Shown here: in pieces, positions 26,226-35,079 of the stretch
Numbering within the stretch: position 1 is the stretch's first letter
Layout: each line of letters begins with the position of its first letter
Source of the DNA: Thermasporomyces sp036564245
GTDB lineage: Bacteria; Actinomycetota; Actinomycetes; Propionibacteriales; Actinopolymorphaceae
Direction of reading: 5' to 3'
DNA: 64,000 nt
Assembly (NCBI GenBank): GCA_036564245.1
Contig: DATCKU010000073.1
Span: forward strand, 220,660-284,659
Position numbers and translations under genes: made by a program
Notes under the pieces: generated by a model
The model's database searches: none
What the model was told of the DNA's origin: nothing
Seen by the model: only the letters and a program-made list of their open reading frames with translations

Positions 26226-27596
26226 CTAGCTGAGCCGCTCGTCGTGCAGCACGTCCACGATCATCTCGGCCGACTCGGCCGGGGTGTCTTCGTCCACCTG
26301 GGCCGGCGGATGCCACACGAGCTGCAACGTCGCCGTGATGTCGGGGTAGTACGGCGTCACTGGCCGCGGTGCCGCCTCGTCCACCGACTCACGCAGAAGA
26401 TCCGCCATGGGGAACGCCTCGGCCACCTCCGGGTCGTCGTACACGCTCTCCACGGTCGGCAACAGACCTTCACCCAGCATGTAGATCTTCTGCGACTGTG
26501 GCGACGTGAGACACTCCACCGCATCCACCGCCAGGTCCGGGTGCTCGGAGAATGCGCCGATGGCCAGGTTGATTCCACCGAGCGGAGGCGCGCTCGGCCG
26601 TCCTTCGACCACCGCAGGCCAACGCGCCCACCCGAAGTCGGCGATCCGGTCTTCCTGAGCAGCGATCCGCTCGCGCAACTCCTCTCGCTTCGACTCCGAC
26701 TGTGCCTCCTCCAGCTGAGCCTGCAACTCGGCCAACGCCGTCGTCTCCGCCGTGTACACGAACGGCCAGTTCGTCATGAACCCACCGTTGTCGGCGAGGA
26801 AGCCTGCCTGCGTCGCGCCCTCGTCGGCGTTGGAGATGTCCGGAGCAGCCGCTTTCGAGGTGGCGAGCTTGCGAATCACCCGGGCTGCCTCACGACCAGC
26901 CTCTGAATCGAGACCTGGCTTCACCTCGCGACCGGCTTCCGGGTTGGTGAGGATCTCGCCACCAGCCGAGGCCACCAACGAGTTGATGAGAACGGAGTAG
27001 CCCTCGTACCGCATCGCCTGCACCTGCACGGTTGTGCCGGTCTCCTCCGCGGCCTCGATGATCTGGTCCCAGGTCACGTCGGTATCCGGCCCGATCTCGA
27101 GGCCTGCTTCTCGAGCCACCGACCGGTGGAACCACAACAACTGCGTGTTGGTGTTGAACGGAACCGCATACAAGTCGCCTTGCCAACGCGCCGACTCGAG
27201 CGGACCCGTCAACATCCCTTCGGTCAACCGTCGCGCATCGGCTGCAGAAAACCTTCGAATAAATCCTGCATTGGCGAATTCCGCCGTATACGGAACATCG
27301 AGGCTCATCAAATCGATACTGGAATCCCCCGCAGCCAGTCGACGCACCAACTGCTCTCGCTGTCCCGAGGAATCGCGCGGCAGTAACGCCGTCTCGATTC
27401 GGTATCGACCGCCGGACGCCTGCGAGCACTGCTCTGCAAGCTTGGCTTGCGTACCGGCATCCGGGTTGATGTACCACCGCAACACCGGTACGTCCGGCTC
27501 GCTGCCACACCCTGCCAGTGCCGCACTCGCAACCAACGTCGCCGACGCCACAAGAGCGGTGACTCGACTCGTACGGACGGCCTTGTCGCGCACCAT
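26226..27596 (-). CDS. lpqY: Sugar-binding lipoprotein of ABC transporter (LpqY-like)
   Basis: A 456-residue exported lipoprotein: signal VTALVASATLVASAALAGC with the lipobox ALAGC at residues 26-30. The mature part resembles LpqY of the mycobacterial trehalose importer (GGRYRIETALLPRDSSGQRE, LMSLDVPYTAEFANAGF, WQGDLYAVPFNTNTQLLWF). A Glu/Gln/Arg-rich stretch (LQAQLEEAQSESKREEL) is inserted between the NWPFVYT and FGWARWP blocks and should form a coiled-coil hairpin. The ATG has GGGGAGG directly upstream. It is first in the order lpqY-sugA-sugB-sugC, the same as in mycobacteria; trehalose specificity is inferred. Confidence 0.88.
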   Translation of the reverse strand: MVRDKAVRTSRVTALVASATLVASAALAGCGSEPDVPVLRWYINPDAGTQAKLAEQCSQASGGRYRIETALLPRDSSGQREQLVRRLAAGDSSIDLMSLDVPYTAEFANAGFIRRFSAADARRLTEGMLTGPLESARWQGDLYAVPFNTNTQLLWFHRSVAREAGLEIGPDTDVTWDQIIEAAEETGTTVQVQAMRYEGYSVLINSLVASAGGEILTNPEAGREVKPGLDSEAGREAARVIRKLATSKAAAPDISNADEGATQAGFLADNGGFMTNWPFVYTAETTALAELQAQLEEAQSESKREELRERIAAQEDRIADFGWARWPAVVEGRPSAPPLGGINLAIGAFSEHPDLAVDAVECLTSPQSQKIYMLGEGLLPTVESVYDDPEVAEAFPMADLLRESVDEAAPRPVTPYYPDITATLQLVWHPPAQVDEDTPAESAEMIVDVLHDERLS

Positions 27597-27655
27597 GCCT
27601 CCCCGTTGTCGCAGTCGAGATGATCGAACCCTGGAGCCGCAAGTAAACCACGTAT

Positions 27656-27667
27656 CGCTCCAGAGCG
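27656..27667. promoter_or_regulatory. Palindrome upstream of the sugar importer operon, possible operator
   Basis: CGCTC-CA-GAGCG is a 12-bp palindrome about 60 bp upstream of the lpqY-like ATG. It resembles the symmetric sites bound by LacI-type sugar regulators, but no such regulator lies in the window. Confidence 0.25.
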
Positions 27668-27822
27668 CGACAGAGTAGCCGGGAGGTTTTCTATCGAATC
27701 AGACATCCCGGACTACGACAATGGCCGAAGACGATCCGTCAGAAGAAAAAGGATGAAAACGGCCACACGTACGGGTCACGCCGTGCTCGGCGATTCATCG
27801 CTTCACGATGGCCTGGAAGCTC

Positions 27823-29214
27823 TCAGTACCACCCGTTGGCCTGCCAGAACGACCAGGCACCACACGGCGTGGAGTATCGGTCGGCGATGTAGTTCAAGCC
27901 CCACTTGATCTGGGTCTGCGGGTTGGTTCGCCAGTCGTCACCGTAGGCTGCCATCTTCCAGCCAGGCAACGCCTGCGGGATCCCGTACGCGCCCGAGCTC
28001 GGGTTCGTGGCGTCGACCCGCCATCCGCTCTCGTGCTCCCAGAGCGCATCGAGACACGAGAACTGATCGGAATCCCAGCCGAAGTCGTCCATGAGGCTCT
28101 GGGCGTAGAGCTTCGGGTCGGCAAGAAGTGCCCGCTCCCTGGCCCGCGCGGCTCGAGCCGCGGCACGGGCCCGCTCGATCTCGGTGCGGTCCAGCACCGC
28201 CCGACCGGTGGCCGGCGTCGCCGGCTCCACGGTCGGAGTCGCGGTCGGCGTGACCGTGTGTGTCGTGTACCGAGGTGTCGCGCTCTTGCTCGGGCTCGGT
28301 CGGGCCTTGGAGTGCTGTGCCAGCACGCCTGACGTCCCGAGGTCGGACATCACGAGGGTCTTGTCCGAGCCGATGAACGTCCCGGTCGTGATGAGCACAC
28401 TGCCACCGGCTGCACCGGTGACGCCGAGGCTCGCTGCGGCCACAGCGGCGAACGTCGGACTGATCCGGGCCTGCCGGCGTCCGATCCGGCTCGCCGAGGC
28501 AAGACCGGAGCCTGCGGGTGCGGCGTGGCGCTCCAACCGGGACCGGCGGCGGCCGACCCCGCTGTGCCGTCGGTGAGCGCCGGGCGCCTTGCGCGCGCCC
28601 GCTGTGGTACGCATGCCAGGCGCCTGCGCCGCCTGCCTCGCCGTCGGAGCGGGCGCTGCATGCTCGCTGGCACTATGCCGAGACCCTGCGACCGGACCAG
28701 CAGCATCTGTGCTGGCAGCGTGCGGCTTGGCGGACGAGTGTGGCGTGGGAGCCGCGAGTGGGGGCGGCGCGACCAGGCGCGGCTTTGCCGAGCGAACCGG
28801 CATGGGTCGGACCTGCGGCGGCCGCAGCTGCGGCGGTGCCACCTTCGGCCGCGACGTCGGAGCAGCCGTGAACGCACTGCTCGAGGCCGCCATACCCGAG
28901 GCGGCGAGGCCTGCCGATACGAGCCCCGGCCATGGCGTGACCGGGAGCGAACTGCCCGACCCGGCAGCGGGCAGCTGCCCCGCTCCACGGGTCCCCGGGG
29001 TGGAGACCAGCCGGGGCGGTGTCAGTTCAGCCCCTGATGCTTTCCGCATAGCGGACGAGTTGATCCCATCTGGGACCTGGGCAGAGCTGGCCGTCCGGGT
29101 AGCCGCACGCTTGCCCCCTGCCGGCGCGCGGGTGATGAGTGACGGCGAGAAGAGCGAACGTCCACCCGCCCGATGCTTGGGCGGAGCCTTATGCCTAGCC
29201 GTATAGCTAGCCAC
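27823..29214 (-). CDS. Secreted/membrane-anchored transglycosylase-like protein
   Basis: A 463-residue protein. The first 230 residues are basic and rich in Ala, Pro and Arg and look disordered. A hydrophobic segment follows (FAAVAAASLGVTGAAGGSVLI), then a Thr/Pro linker, an Arg/Ala-rich helix (ERARAAARAARARERALL) and a C-terminal lysozyme-like domain: FSCLDALWEHESGWRVDATN with the likely catalytic Glu, SSGAYGIPQALPG, NPQTQIKWGLNYIADRY. That is the pattern of actinobacterial SLT-like domains that cleave peptidoglycan. The GTG at 29214 has GGAGG 5 nt upstream. It follows phoH by 63 bp on the same strand. Confidence 0.82.
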   Translation of the reverse strand: MASYTARHKAPPKHRAGGRSLFSPSLITRAPAGGKRAATRTASSAQVPDGINSSAMRKASGAELTPPRLVSTPGTRGAGQLPAAGSGSSLPVTPWPGLVSAGLAASGMAASSSAFTAAPTSRPKVAPPQLRPPQVRPMPVRSAKPRLVAPPPLAAPTPHSSAKPHAASTDAAGPVAGSRHSASEHAAPAPTARQAAQAPGMRTTAGARKAPGAHRRHSGVGRRRSRLERHAAPAGSGLASASRIGRRQARISPTFAAVAAASLGVTGAAGGSVLITTGTFIGSDKTLVMSDLGTSGVLAQHSKARPSPSKSATPRYTTHTVTPTATPTVEPATPATGRAVLDRTEIERARAAARAARARERALLADPKLYAQSLMDDFGWDSDQFSCLDALWEHESGWRVDATNPSSGAYGIPQALPGWKMAAYGDDWRTNPQTQIKWGLNYIADRYSTPCGAWSFWQANGWY

Positions 29215-29277
29215 ACATGCCTCCAGACGCCTCCCGCGGACCCTGCGACCGCGCGACGGCACGCTATTGGGACCGGA

Positions 29278-30747
29278 TCATAGCGAGATGTCTTCGAGCA
29301 TCTCAGTGACCAGTGCCGCGATCGGCGACCGCTCCGAGCGAGTGAGCGTCACGTGCGCGAACAACGGGTGCCCCTTGAGCTTCTCGATGACTGCTACGAC
29401 CCCGTCATGGCGCCCGACTCGCAGGTTGTCACGCTGGCCCACGTCGTGGGTCAACACGACACGCGAACCGGAACCGATCCGTGACAATACCGTGAGCAGG
29501 ACGTTGCGTTCCAGTGATTGCGCCTCATCGACCACGACGAATGCGTCGTGGAGTGACCGGCCCCGGATGTGCGTGAGCGGAAGCACTTCGAGCATGTCCC
29601 GTGCGGCGACCTCCTCCAGCACCTCCGGGCTGACCAGAGCGCCGAGCGTGTCGAAGACCGCCTGAGCCCACGGCTGCATCTTCTCGGCCTCGGTCCCGGG
29701 CAGGTACCCGAGATCCTGGCCACCGACGGCGTAGAGCGGCCGGAAGACGACCACCTTGCGATGCTGGCGCCGCTCCATGACGGCCTCGAGCCCTGCGCAC
29801 AGGGCGAGGGCCGACTTGCCCGTGCCGGCCCGCCCACCGAGGCTCACGATGCCGATGTCGGGATCGAGCAAGAGATCCAGAGCCACTCGCTGCTCCGCCG
29901 AGCGGCCGTGCAGGCCGAAGGCCTCCCGGTCACCTCGGACCAGACGCACCCGCTTGTCGGGCGTGACCCGCCCGAGCGCGCTGCTCCGCTCGGACATCAG
30001 GACGAGTCCGGTGTGACAGGGAAGCTCACGAGCCTCGGGGAGGTCCACCACGCCGTGGGTGTAGAGCGCGTCGACGTCGGCGGCTGTGACGTCGAGCTCG
30101 GCCATCCCGGTCCAGCCGGTGGTCACCGGCTGCTCGGCGCGGTACTCCTCTGCAGCAAGGCCGACCGCGGACGCCTTCACCCGCAGCGGCAGGTCCTTCG
30201 AGACCAAGACGACGTCACGACCTTCAGCTGCGAGGTTGCGCGCGACCGCGAGGATGCGGGTGTCGTTGTCAGCGAATCGCGCATGGCGTCCGGACGATCC
30301 GGGTGGCGCCACGCCGCCGCGCAAGTCAGGAGGGAGAAGCGTCGGGTCGGCGTGGTTGAGCTCCACCCAGAGCGTTCCGCCGGCCGGACCGATCGGAACC
30401 GGTTCGTCGAGCCGACCATGCGCAACCCGCAGCTCGTCGAGAAGCCGTAGCGCAGTGCGGGCGAAGTAGCCAAGCTCCGGATGATGCCGCTTGGCCTCGA
30501 GCTCCCCGATGACGACGAGCGGAATCACGACCTCGTGCTCGTCGAATCGCTTGAGCGCCTGCGGGTCGGCGAGCAGGACGCTGGTGTCGAGAACGTAGGT
30601 GCGCGTCGTCGCGCTGTCTGACCGGAACTCTTCCGAGCCGGTCGTCACCTCAGTCGGTGAGGCCTTCTCACCGGGGGTGATGGCAACGGACGTGTCCCTC
30701 ACCGATCCGACCCGACGACCTTCGGCGTTCGACATCGAGGCAGACAC
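29278..30747 (-). CDS. PhoH family protein, PIN domain plus PhoH ATPase (PhoH2 type)
   Basis: A 489-residue protein with an N-terminal PIN nuclease domain (TYVLDTSVLLADPQAL, acidic VIGELEAKR, FADNDTRILAVA, VVLVSKDLPLRVKA) and a C-terminal PhoH ATPase (Walker A GGRAGTGKSALALC, Walker B AFVVVDEAQSLE, TLSRIGSGSRVVLTHDVGQ). Mycobacterial PhoH2 of this design is an RNA helicase/RNase. The GTG at 30747 has GGAGGG upstream at a good spacing; an ATG four codons inside is the alternative. A mycobacterial-type antitoxin gene (phoAT) is not visible upstream. Confidence 0.92.
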   Translation of the reverse strand: MSASMSNAEGRRVGSVRDTSVAITPGEKASPTEVTTGSEEFRSDSATTRTYVLDTSVLLADPQALKRFDEHEVVIPLVVIGELEAKRHHPELGYFARTALRLLDELRVAHGRLDEPVPIGPAGGTLWVELNHADPTLLPPDLRGGVAPPGSSGRHARFADNDTRILAVARNLAAEGRDVVLVSKDLPLRVKASAVGLAAEEYRAEQPVTTGWTGMAELDVTAADVDALYTHGVVDLPEARELPCHTGLVLMSERSSALGRVTPDKRVRLVRGDREAFGLHGRSAEQRVALDLLLDPDIGIVSLGGRAGTGKSALALCAGLEAVMERRQHRKVVVFRPLYAVGGQDLGYLPGTEAEKMQPWAQAVFDTLGALVSPEVLEEVAARDMLEVLPLTHIRGRSLHDAFVVVDEAQSLERNVLLTVLSRIGSGSRVVLTHDVGQRDNLRVGRHDGVVAVIEKLKGHPLFAHVTLTRSERSPIAALVTEMLEDISL

Positions 30748-31353
30748 AGGCGCCCCCTCCGGACCGCACGCGCGCACCCAACGCCCGGTCCTGACCCAGA
30801 AGTGCTGACTCGAGGGAGTTCCTCGGAGTCCTCACAAGAGCTGACATAAACCGGGACCGGGCCTCGCCAGGGCCGGGTGCCGGCCCTTTCGCTGGCTGTG
30901 CGATGTGGCCGACCTCGAGACCTCCAGGGGATGGACCCCTGGGCGGGAAGGTCGAAGATTCCGAGGCTCTCCCCCGGATTGCCACTACCGCACGCATCCA
31001 TGGGCCTCCCGAACGGCCGGGATCTCACCAGCCGTCAGGACCGAAAATACGTGGAGAGGGGCCCTGGGAACAGAGGGACACGCAAACCCACGACCACCTG
31101 TGAGGGTCAGACGACCAAAACCGGCAAAGCTCGCTGCCCGATCCGGGGAGACGTAGTGCGAGCTGGCGAATCGGATTGCTTGGTCGTTTGGGGCTTTACG
31201 CCGACGTAACGCGGTCGGACCGCTCCTCCCACGTGCGTGAGTCGTGATCGTACACGAAGGACGGCACACGCCGGTTTCGAGCCGCCAGGCTGCCGGCCGC
31301 TGCACTTCATTCCGCAGTGTCGTGCCCTGGCGTCCACCAGGTGGGTGGCAAGC
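30748..31353. other. Long untranslated region upstream of phoH
   Basis: About 600 bases between uppS and phoH (both minus strand) with no convincing gene. It holds several hairpins: CCAGGGG-ATGGA-CCCCTGG (30924-30942) and GGGCCGG-GTG-CCGGCCC (30870-30886), plus stretches that alternate short GC stems with purine-rich loops on the minus strand. This would suit a structured 5' leader of phoH, but I could not match it to a known riboswitch. Confidence 0.45.
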
Positions 31354-32115
31354 CTAGAGGCCGTACCGCCGATTGCGGGCGGCGTACGCCCGGATGGCGC
31401 GCAGGAAGTCCACCTTGCGGAAGTCCGGCCAGAGCGCCTCGCAGAAGTAGAACTCACTGTGCGCGCTCTGCCAAAGCAGGAAGCCCGACAGCCGCTGTTC
31501 ACCCGAGGTCCGGATGATGAGGTCGGGATCGGGCTGGCCCCTGGTGTAGAGGTGCCGGGAGATGTCCTCGACCTGGAGCCGTTCGGCGAGCTCCTCGAGC
31601 GTCGTACCCCGACTCGCCTCCTCCAGGAGCAGGGAGCGCACGGCGTCGGCCAGCTCCTGGCGTCCTCCGTAGCCGACCGCGATGTTGACCAGCATGCCGT
31701 CGACGTCTGCCGTGCGTTCGGTCGCGTCCTTCAGCCGACGGGCGACACATGTGGGCAGGAGGTCGAAAGCGCCGACCGGGTGCAATCGCCAGCGACGAGT
31801 GGCGGCCAGCTGATCGACGATGCGCTCGATGATGTCGAGCAGCGGCTCGAGCTCGTCGGCCGGCCGGGACAAGTTGTCGGTCGAGAGCATGTAGATGGTC
31901 ACGACGTCGACGCCGAGCTCCTCGCACCACCCGAGGAACTCCGGGATCTTCTCGGCGCCGGCCTGGTGTCCGCTCGAGACGTGATTGCCGAGTGCGCGCG
32001 CCCAGCGCCGGTTCCCGTCGATCATGACGGCGATGTGTCGCGGTACGCGGTCGGGTGGGATCGCCGCCAGCAACCGACGCTGATACAGCCGGTACGCAAG
32101 GCTTCCGATGCCCAT
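31354..32115 (-). CDS. uppS: Isoprenyl (polyprenyl) diphosphate synthase, cis type
   Basis: A cis-prenyltransferase that extends an allylic diphosphate with isopentenyl diphosphate for the cell-wall lipid carrier. The 253-residue protein has the pyrophosphate-binding HIAVMIDGNRRWAR (catalytic Asp), GHQAGAEKIPEFLGWCEELG, LSTDNLSRP, the LIIRTSGEQRLSGFLLWQSA block and FCEALWPDFRKVDF. STDNLSR in place of the more common STENW suggests the actinobacterial paralogue group; whether it makes short (Z-farnesyl) or long chains cannot be read from sequence alone. The ATG at 32115 has GAGGAGG upstream. Confidence 0.92.
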   Translation of the reverse strand: MGIGSLAYRLYQRRLLAAIPPDRVPRHIAVMIDGNRRWARALGNHVSSGHQAGAEKIPEFLGWCEELGVDVVTIYMLSTDNLSRPADELEPLLDIIERIVDQLAATRRWRLHPVGAFDLLPTCVARRLKDATERTADVDGMLVNIAVGYGGRQELADAVRSLLLEEASRGTTLEELAERLQVEDISRHLYTRGQPDPDLIIRTSGEQRLSGFLLWQSAHSEFYFCEALWPDFRKVDFLRAIRAYAARNRRYGL

Positions 32116-32468
32116 CGAACGGTTCACCTCCTCGAGCCTGCGGGGCCCCGGGGCGTCCTTCGGCCTGTCCCCGCCGGTCAGGTCGTCCGTCGCCGGGATG
32201 GCCTGAGGCTACCTTCGCAGGCTGGACGTCTGCCTGCCGATCGTGTAGGTCTCCCTCACTGTTCATAGACTCGTGATGTGGCCACAAAGACGCGTCCCGG
32301 CCACACATGACCGTTCACGGCAGGGCTGGCGTACCTCCCCGGTCTTTTCCCGGCTCCGGCTGTGGCGACACGCATCACCCGAATGCACCGCTTGGGCGCC
32401 GCCCACTCCGTGGGGGAACCCACCCGGCTGTCCTGCCTGATCGTTTGGGTGAGACGAACGGAGGAACC
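32116..32468. other. Divergent intergenic region uppS / metallo-hydrolase
   Basis: About 350 bases with no gene seen. It holds a small inverted repeat, TGTGGCC (32277-32283) and GGCCACA (32299-32305), and an AT-richer patch around 32255-32275 that could be a promoter. Nothing else stands out. Confidence 0.4.
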
Positions 32469-33098
32469 ATGCGGATCATCAAGTACACACACGCTTGCGT
32501 ACGCCTGGAGAAGGGCGATCATGCCCTCGTGATCGATCCAGGCTCGTTCAGCGAGGAAGAGCCCCTCGACGGAGCCGCTGGCGTCCTCATCACCCACGAG
32601 CACGTCGACCACCTCGACGCGAGCAAGCTGCGTCGTCATCCCGATCTGCAGATCTGGACCAACGCAGCGACAGCCGCTCTCCTGGACGGTGTCGACCCGG
32701 CTCGCGTCCACGTCGTCGCCCACGGCGACACGTTCTCCGTCGGCGGGTTCGAGGTGGACGTCCTCGGAGAATGGCACGAGGTGATCCACCCCGACCTGCC
32801 ACGTGTACCGAATGTCGGATTCTTCGTCGATGCCGAGTTCTTCCATCCCGGCGACGCCTTCACGGTCCCCGACAAACCGGTCCGCACCCTCATGGTGCCG
32901 ACGAGCGCTCCCTGGCTGCGCGGCGCCGACTCGATCGACTACATCCGCCGCGTCCGTCCCGGGCTCGCCCTCTCGGTGCATGACGGCTTGCTCAACGAGA
33001 TCGGTCTGCGGGTCGTGGACGGTCTCATCGAATCCATGGCGGACAAGGCTGGGCTGCACTATCGCCGTCTCGGCGCTGGCGAAAGCATTGACGTGTGA
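32469..33098 (+). CDS. MBL-fold metallo-hydrolase
   Basis: A 209-residue protein of the metallo-beta-lactamase fold, UlaG/YtkL-like group: MRIIKYTHACVRLEKGDHAL at the N-terminus, ALVIDPGSF, and the metal motif LITHEHVDHLD. Later metal ligands are PTSAPWLRGADSIDYI and SVHDGLLNEIG. The substrate is unknown. The ATG at 32469 has GGAGGAA 3 nt upstream and gives the family N-terminus. Its stop overlaps the start of the downstream methylase (TGATG), so the two are co-translated. Confidence 0.85.
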   Translation: MRIIKYTHACVRLEKGDHALVIDPGSFSEEEPLDGAAGVLITHEHVDHLDASKLRRHPDLQIWTNAATAALLDGVDPARVHVVAHGDTFSVGGFEVDVLGEWHEVIHPDLPRVPNVGFFVDAEFFHPGDAFTVPDKPVRTLMVPTSAPWLRGADSIDYIRRVRPGLALSVHDGLLNEIGLRVVDGLIESMADKAGLHYRRLGAGESIDV

Positions 33099-34183
33099 TG
33101 CAGGAGATGACGAAGCAGTACGCACTCCTCGTGCTTCCGTCCGCCAACCGCGTCTACGCCGAGACGTCGGTCGCGATGACGCAGGCCGAGCTCGGCGTGT
33201 TCGCCGAGACGGTGCTGGCCGACATGTCGCTCGGCGAGGTCGAGCACGTGCGGCTGGGCGGAGTCCCGTACATCGTCTTTCGCAGCAAGCGTCTGGGGCC
33301 GCGCGAGATCGGTTATCTTTCGCAGCTTTCCACGCTCTACGCCTTGTTCGAGCTGGACGACCGCGGCGAGGAAGGCGTACGGCTGCGACCGGTCGAGGTG
33401 ACCCCGCTCGCGACGTTCGACGACGACCTGATCACGATTCCGAAGTACGTCGGCAAGACGAACGAGCTCTTCACCAAGCTGCTGCTCAACATCACCGTGC
33501 TCTCCTCGGCGTTCGCCGCCGACATGCTCGACCGGCGGTTGCATGTCTTCGATCCGCTGTGTGGGCGTGGCACGACGCTCAACCAGGCGTTGATGTACGG
33601 GTACAACGCGACCGGAGTCGAGCTCGAGCGCAAGAACGTGGAGGCGTACTCCGCGTTCATCCGTGCCTGGTTGAAACGCAAGCGGCTCAAGCACCATGCG
33701 GAGTACACCCCGGTCCGCCGCGACAAGAAGGTGGTCGGACGGCGGCTTTCGGTGCAGCTGGGTGCGAGCAAGGAGGCCTACAAGGCCGGCGACGTCTTGT
33801 CGGTCACGATGGTGTGCGGTGACACGCTGGCTGCGCGGGACTTCTTCCGGCCCCGTGTGTTCGACGTCATCGTCACCGACCTGCCGTACGGCGTGCAGCA
33901 CGGAAGCCGCCTCGCGACGGCTGGCGAAACCGCACCGGGGTACGGATGGTCGCGTAAGCCGCTGCGGTTGCTGAGGGAAGCTGCGCCCGGGTGGGTCGAG
34001 CTCCTGCGACCCGGTGGTGCCGCGGGTGTGTCGTGGAACGTCTACAGCGCAAGACGCGACGAGATCGCCAAGGCGCTCACCGACGCCGGACTCGTGGTGT
34101 GTGAGGGCCCTGCGTACGAAGGCTTTCGGCACCGTGTCGACCAGGCGATCGAGCGGGACGTCGTGGTGGCCCGCAAGCCCTGA
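33098..34183 (+). CDS. TRM11-like SAM-dependent RNA/DNA methylase
   Basis: A 361-residue methyltransferase with an N-terminal domain (KQYALLVLPSANRVYAETS) and a UPF0020-type catalytic domain: SAM-binding FDPLCGRGTTLNQALMYGYN, acidic TGVELERKNVEAYS, and the catalytic VIVTDLPYGVQHGS (a DPPY-type motif as in N2/N6 amino methylases such as TRM11). Actinobacterial members are unstudied; a tRNA guanosine is a likely but unproven target. The ATG shares its A with the upstream stop codon; a Met three codons on is an alternative start. Confidence 0.8.
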   Translation: MQEMTKQYALLVLPSANRVYAETSVAMTQAELGVFAETVLADMSLGEVEHVRLGGVPYIVFRSKRLGPREIGYLSQLSTLYALFELDDRGEEGVRLRPVEVTPLATFDDDLITIPKYVGKTNELFTKLLLNITVLSSAFAADMLDRRLHVFDPLCGRGTTLNQALMYGYNATGVELERKNVEAYSAFIRAWLKRKRLKHHAEYTPVRRDKKVVGRRLSVQLGASKEAYKAGDVLSVTMVCGDTLAARDFFRPRVFDVIVTDLPYGVQHGSRLATAGETAPGYGWSRKPLRLLREAAPGWVELLRPGGAAGVSWNVYSARRDEIAKALTDAGLVVCEGPAYEGFRHRVDQAIERDVVVARKP

Positions 34184-34296
34184 GATCGCTCCTGCGGGCC
34201 GTGGAAGGGGGCCCAATTAGCCGTCGCTCGGATCCGCGCGTTCCGACCAGGCGCCCGCGACCCGTGTCTGTCGTCGGGTGGTCCGGGCCGGTTGGA

Positions 34297-34878
34297 TCAG
34301 CCCGTGTCGTCCGACGAGTTTTCCTTTGCAGGCTTGGAGAATTGGTCGCTGCGCTCGGCGACGTCGGGGCCCTGCGCGCGTACCCGCTCGACGCTCGCGA
34401 GGGCTGACCGCAACTCGTTGAGCCATGGCTCGACGTTCTTGCCCACGAGCTTGACGCACCACGCGAGCGCTTCGGATCGGGTCCGCGCCACGCCTGAGTC
34501 GACGAGCGTGTCGAGCACCTGGCGCTCGGGTTGCCGCAGCCTGGTCATCACGGGCACCGACTGGGTGGTGAACGTTTCCCGGCTTTGGCCGCAGACCGCA
34601 CCCCACGCCACCTTCTGGCCGGTGGCGTGTTCGAGCTCGCGGGCGATACGGATGCGATGCTCCCTCGTACGCTCCCGGAACTCCCTGATCCTTCCCGACT
34701 CGGCGGCTGCGCGCTCGGCAGCCGACGCCTCGTCGTCGACCTTCGGCGGCGCGAGCGTGCCGATCACCATGATCTCTTCGCGGTCGATGCTGAGTTCGAT
34801 CGGTCCGGTGAACCAGTCTTCTGGCAGTCGTCCGGTCAGCCAGCCTCTGATTCGTTCCTCACGCTCTTCCCGAGTCAT
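34297..34878 (-). CDS. Hypothetical protein with ribbon-helix-helix-like C-terminal half
   Basis: A 193-residue protein with an acidic/basic N-terminal half (REEREERIRGWLTGRLPEDW, ELSIDREEIMVIGTL) and a middle helix (AERAAAESGRIREFRERTRE). Near residue 113 comes VMTRLRQPERQVLDTLVDSG followed by ARTRSEALAWCVKLVGKN, which looks like a ribbon-helix-helix DNA-binding motif. The protein resembles a conserved actinobacterial family of unknown function. A near-perfect palindrome (34878-34893) overlaps the start codon, so self-regulation is likely. Confidence 0.65.
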   Translation of the reverse strand: MTREEREERIRGWLTGRLPEDWFTGPIELSIDREEIMVIGTLAPPKVDDEASAAERAAAESGRIREFRERTREHRIRIARELEHATGQKVAWGAVCGQSRETFTTQSVPVMTRLRQPERQVLDTLVDSGVARTRSEALAWCVKLVGKNVEPWLNELRSALASVERVRAQGPDVAERSDQFSKPAKENSSDDTG

Positions 34879-34893
34879 GTAAGCATGATTACA
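34878..34893. promoter_or_regulatory. Palindrome at the start of the RHH-like gene, possible autoregulatory operator
   Basis: TGTAAGCATGATTACA has arms TGTAA/TTACA and a central CATG; 7 of 8 position pairs match. It abuts the start codon and would cover the promoter and transcription start. Confidence 0.45.
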
Positions 34894-35079
34894 GCGTTAC
34901 CGGCATGATGCAAGGCCTCGAGTGGCACGCGGCCTCAGCAGATGGGAGTGGCTACCGGGATACAACGGACAGACCGGGCGACAGAGGCCTGATGGCTGTC
35001 ACATGTCGGCCGGCCTCCTCGGCCTCGTGGCCCCGCAGACGACGGGCCAAGCTACCTAAAGACCTGGGGACCACCTCGG

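Noticed and set aside
30850..31080. Possible c-di-AMP (ydaO) or cobalamin riboswitch before phoH
   Set aside because: GGTGAGATCC, GGGGGAGAG and CCCGAAC-type words are present on either strand, but the conserved core (GTCAGCTAACC and GGGGTGAATC) is missing, so I could not support a family.
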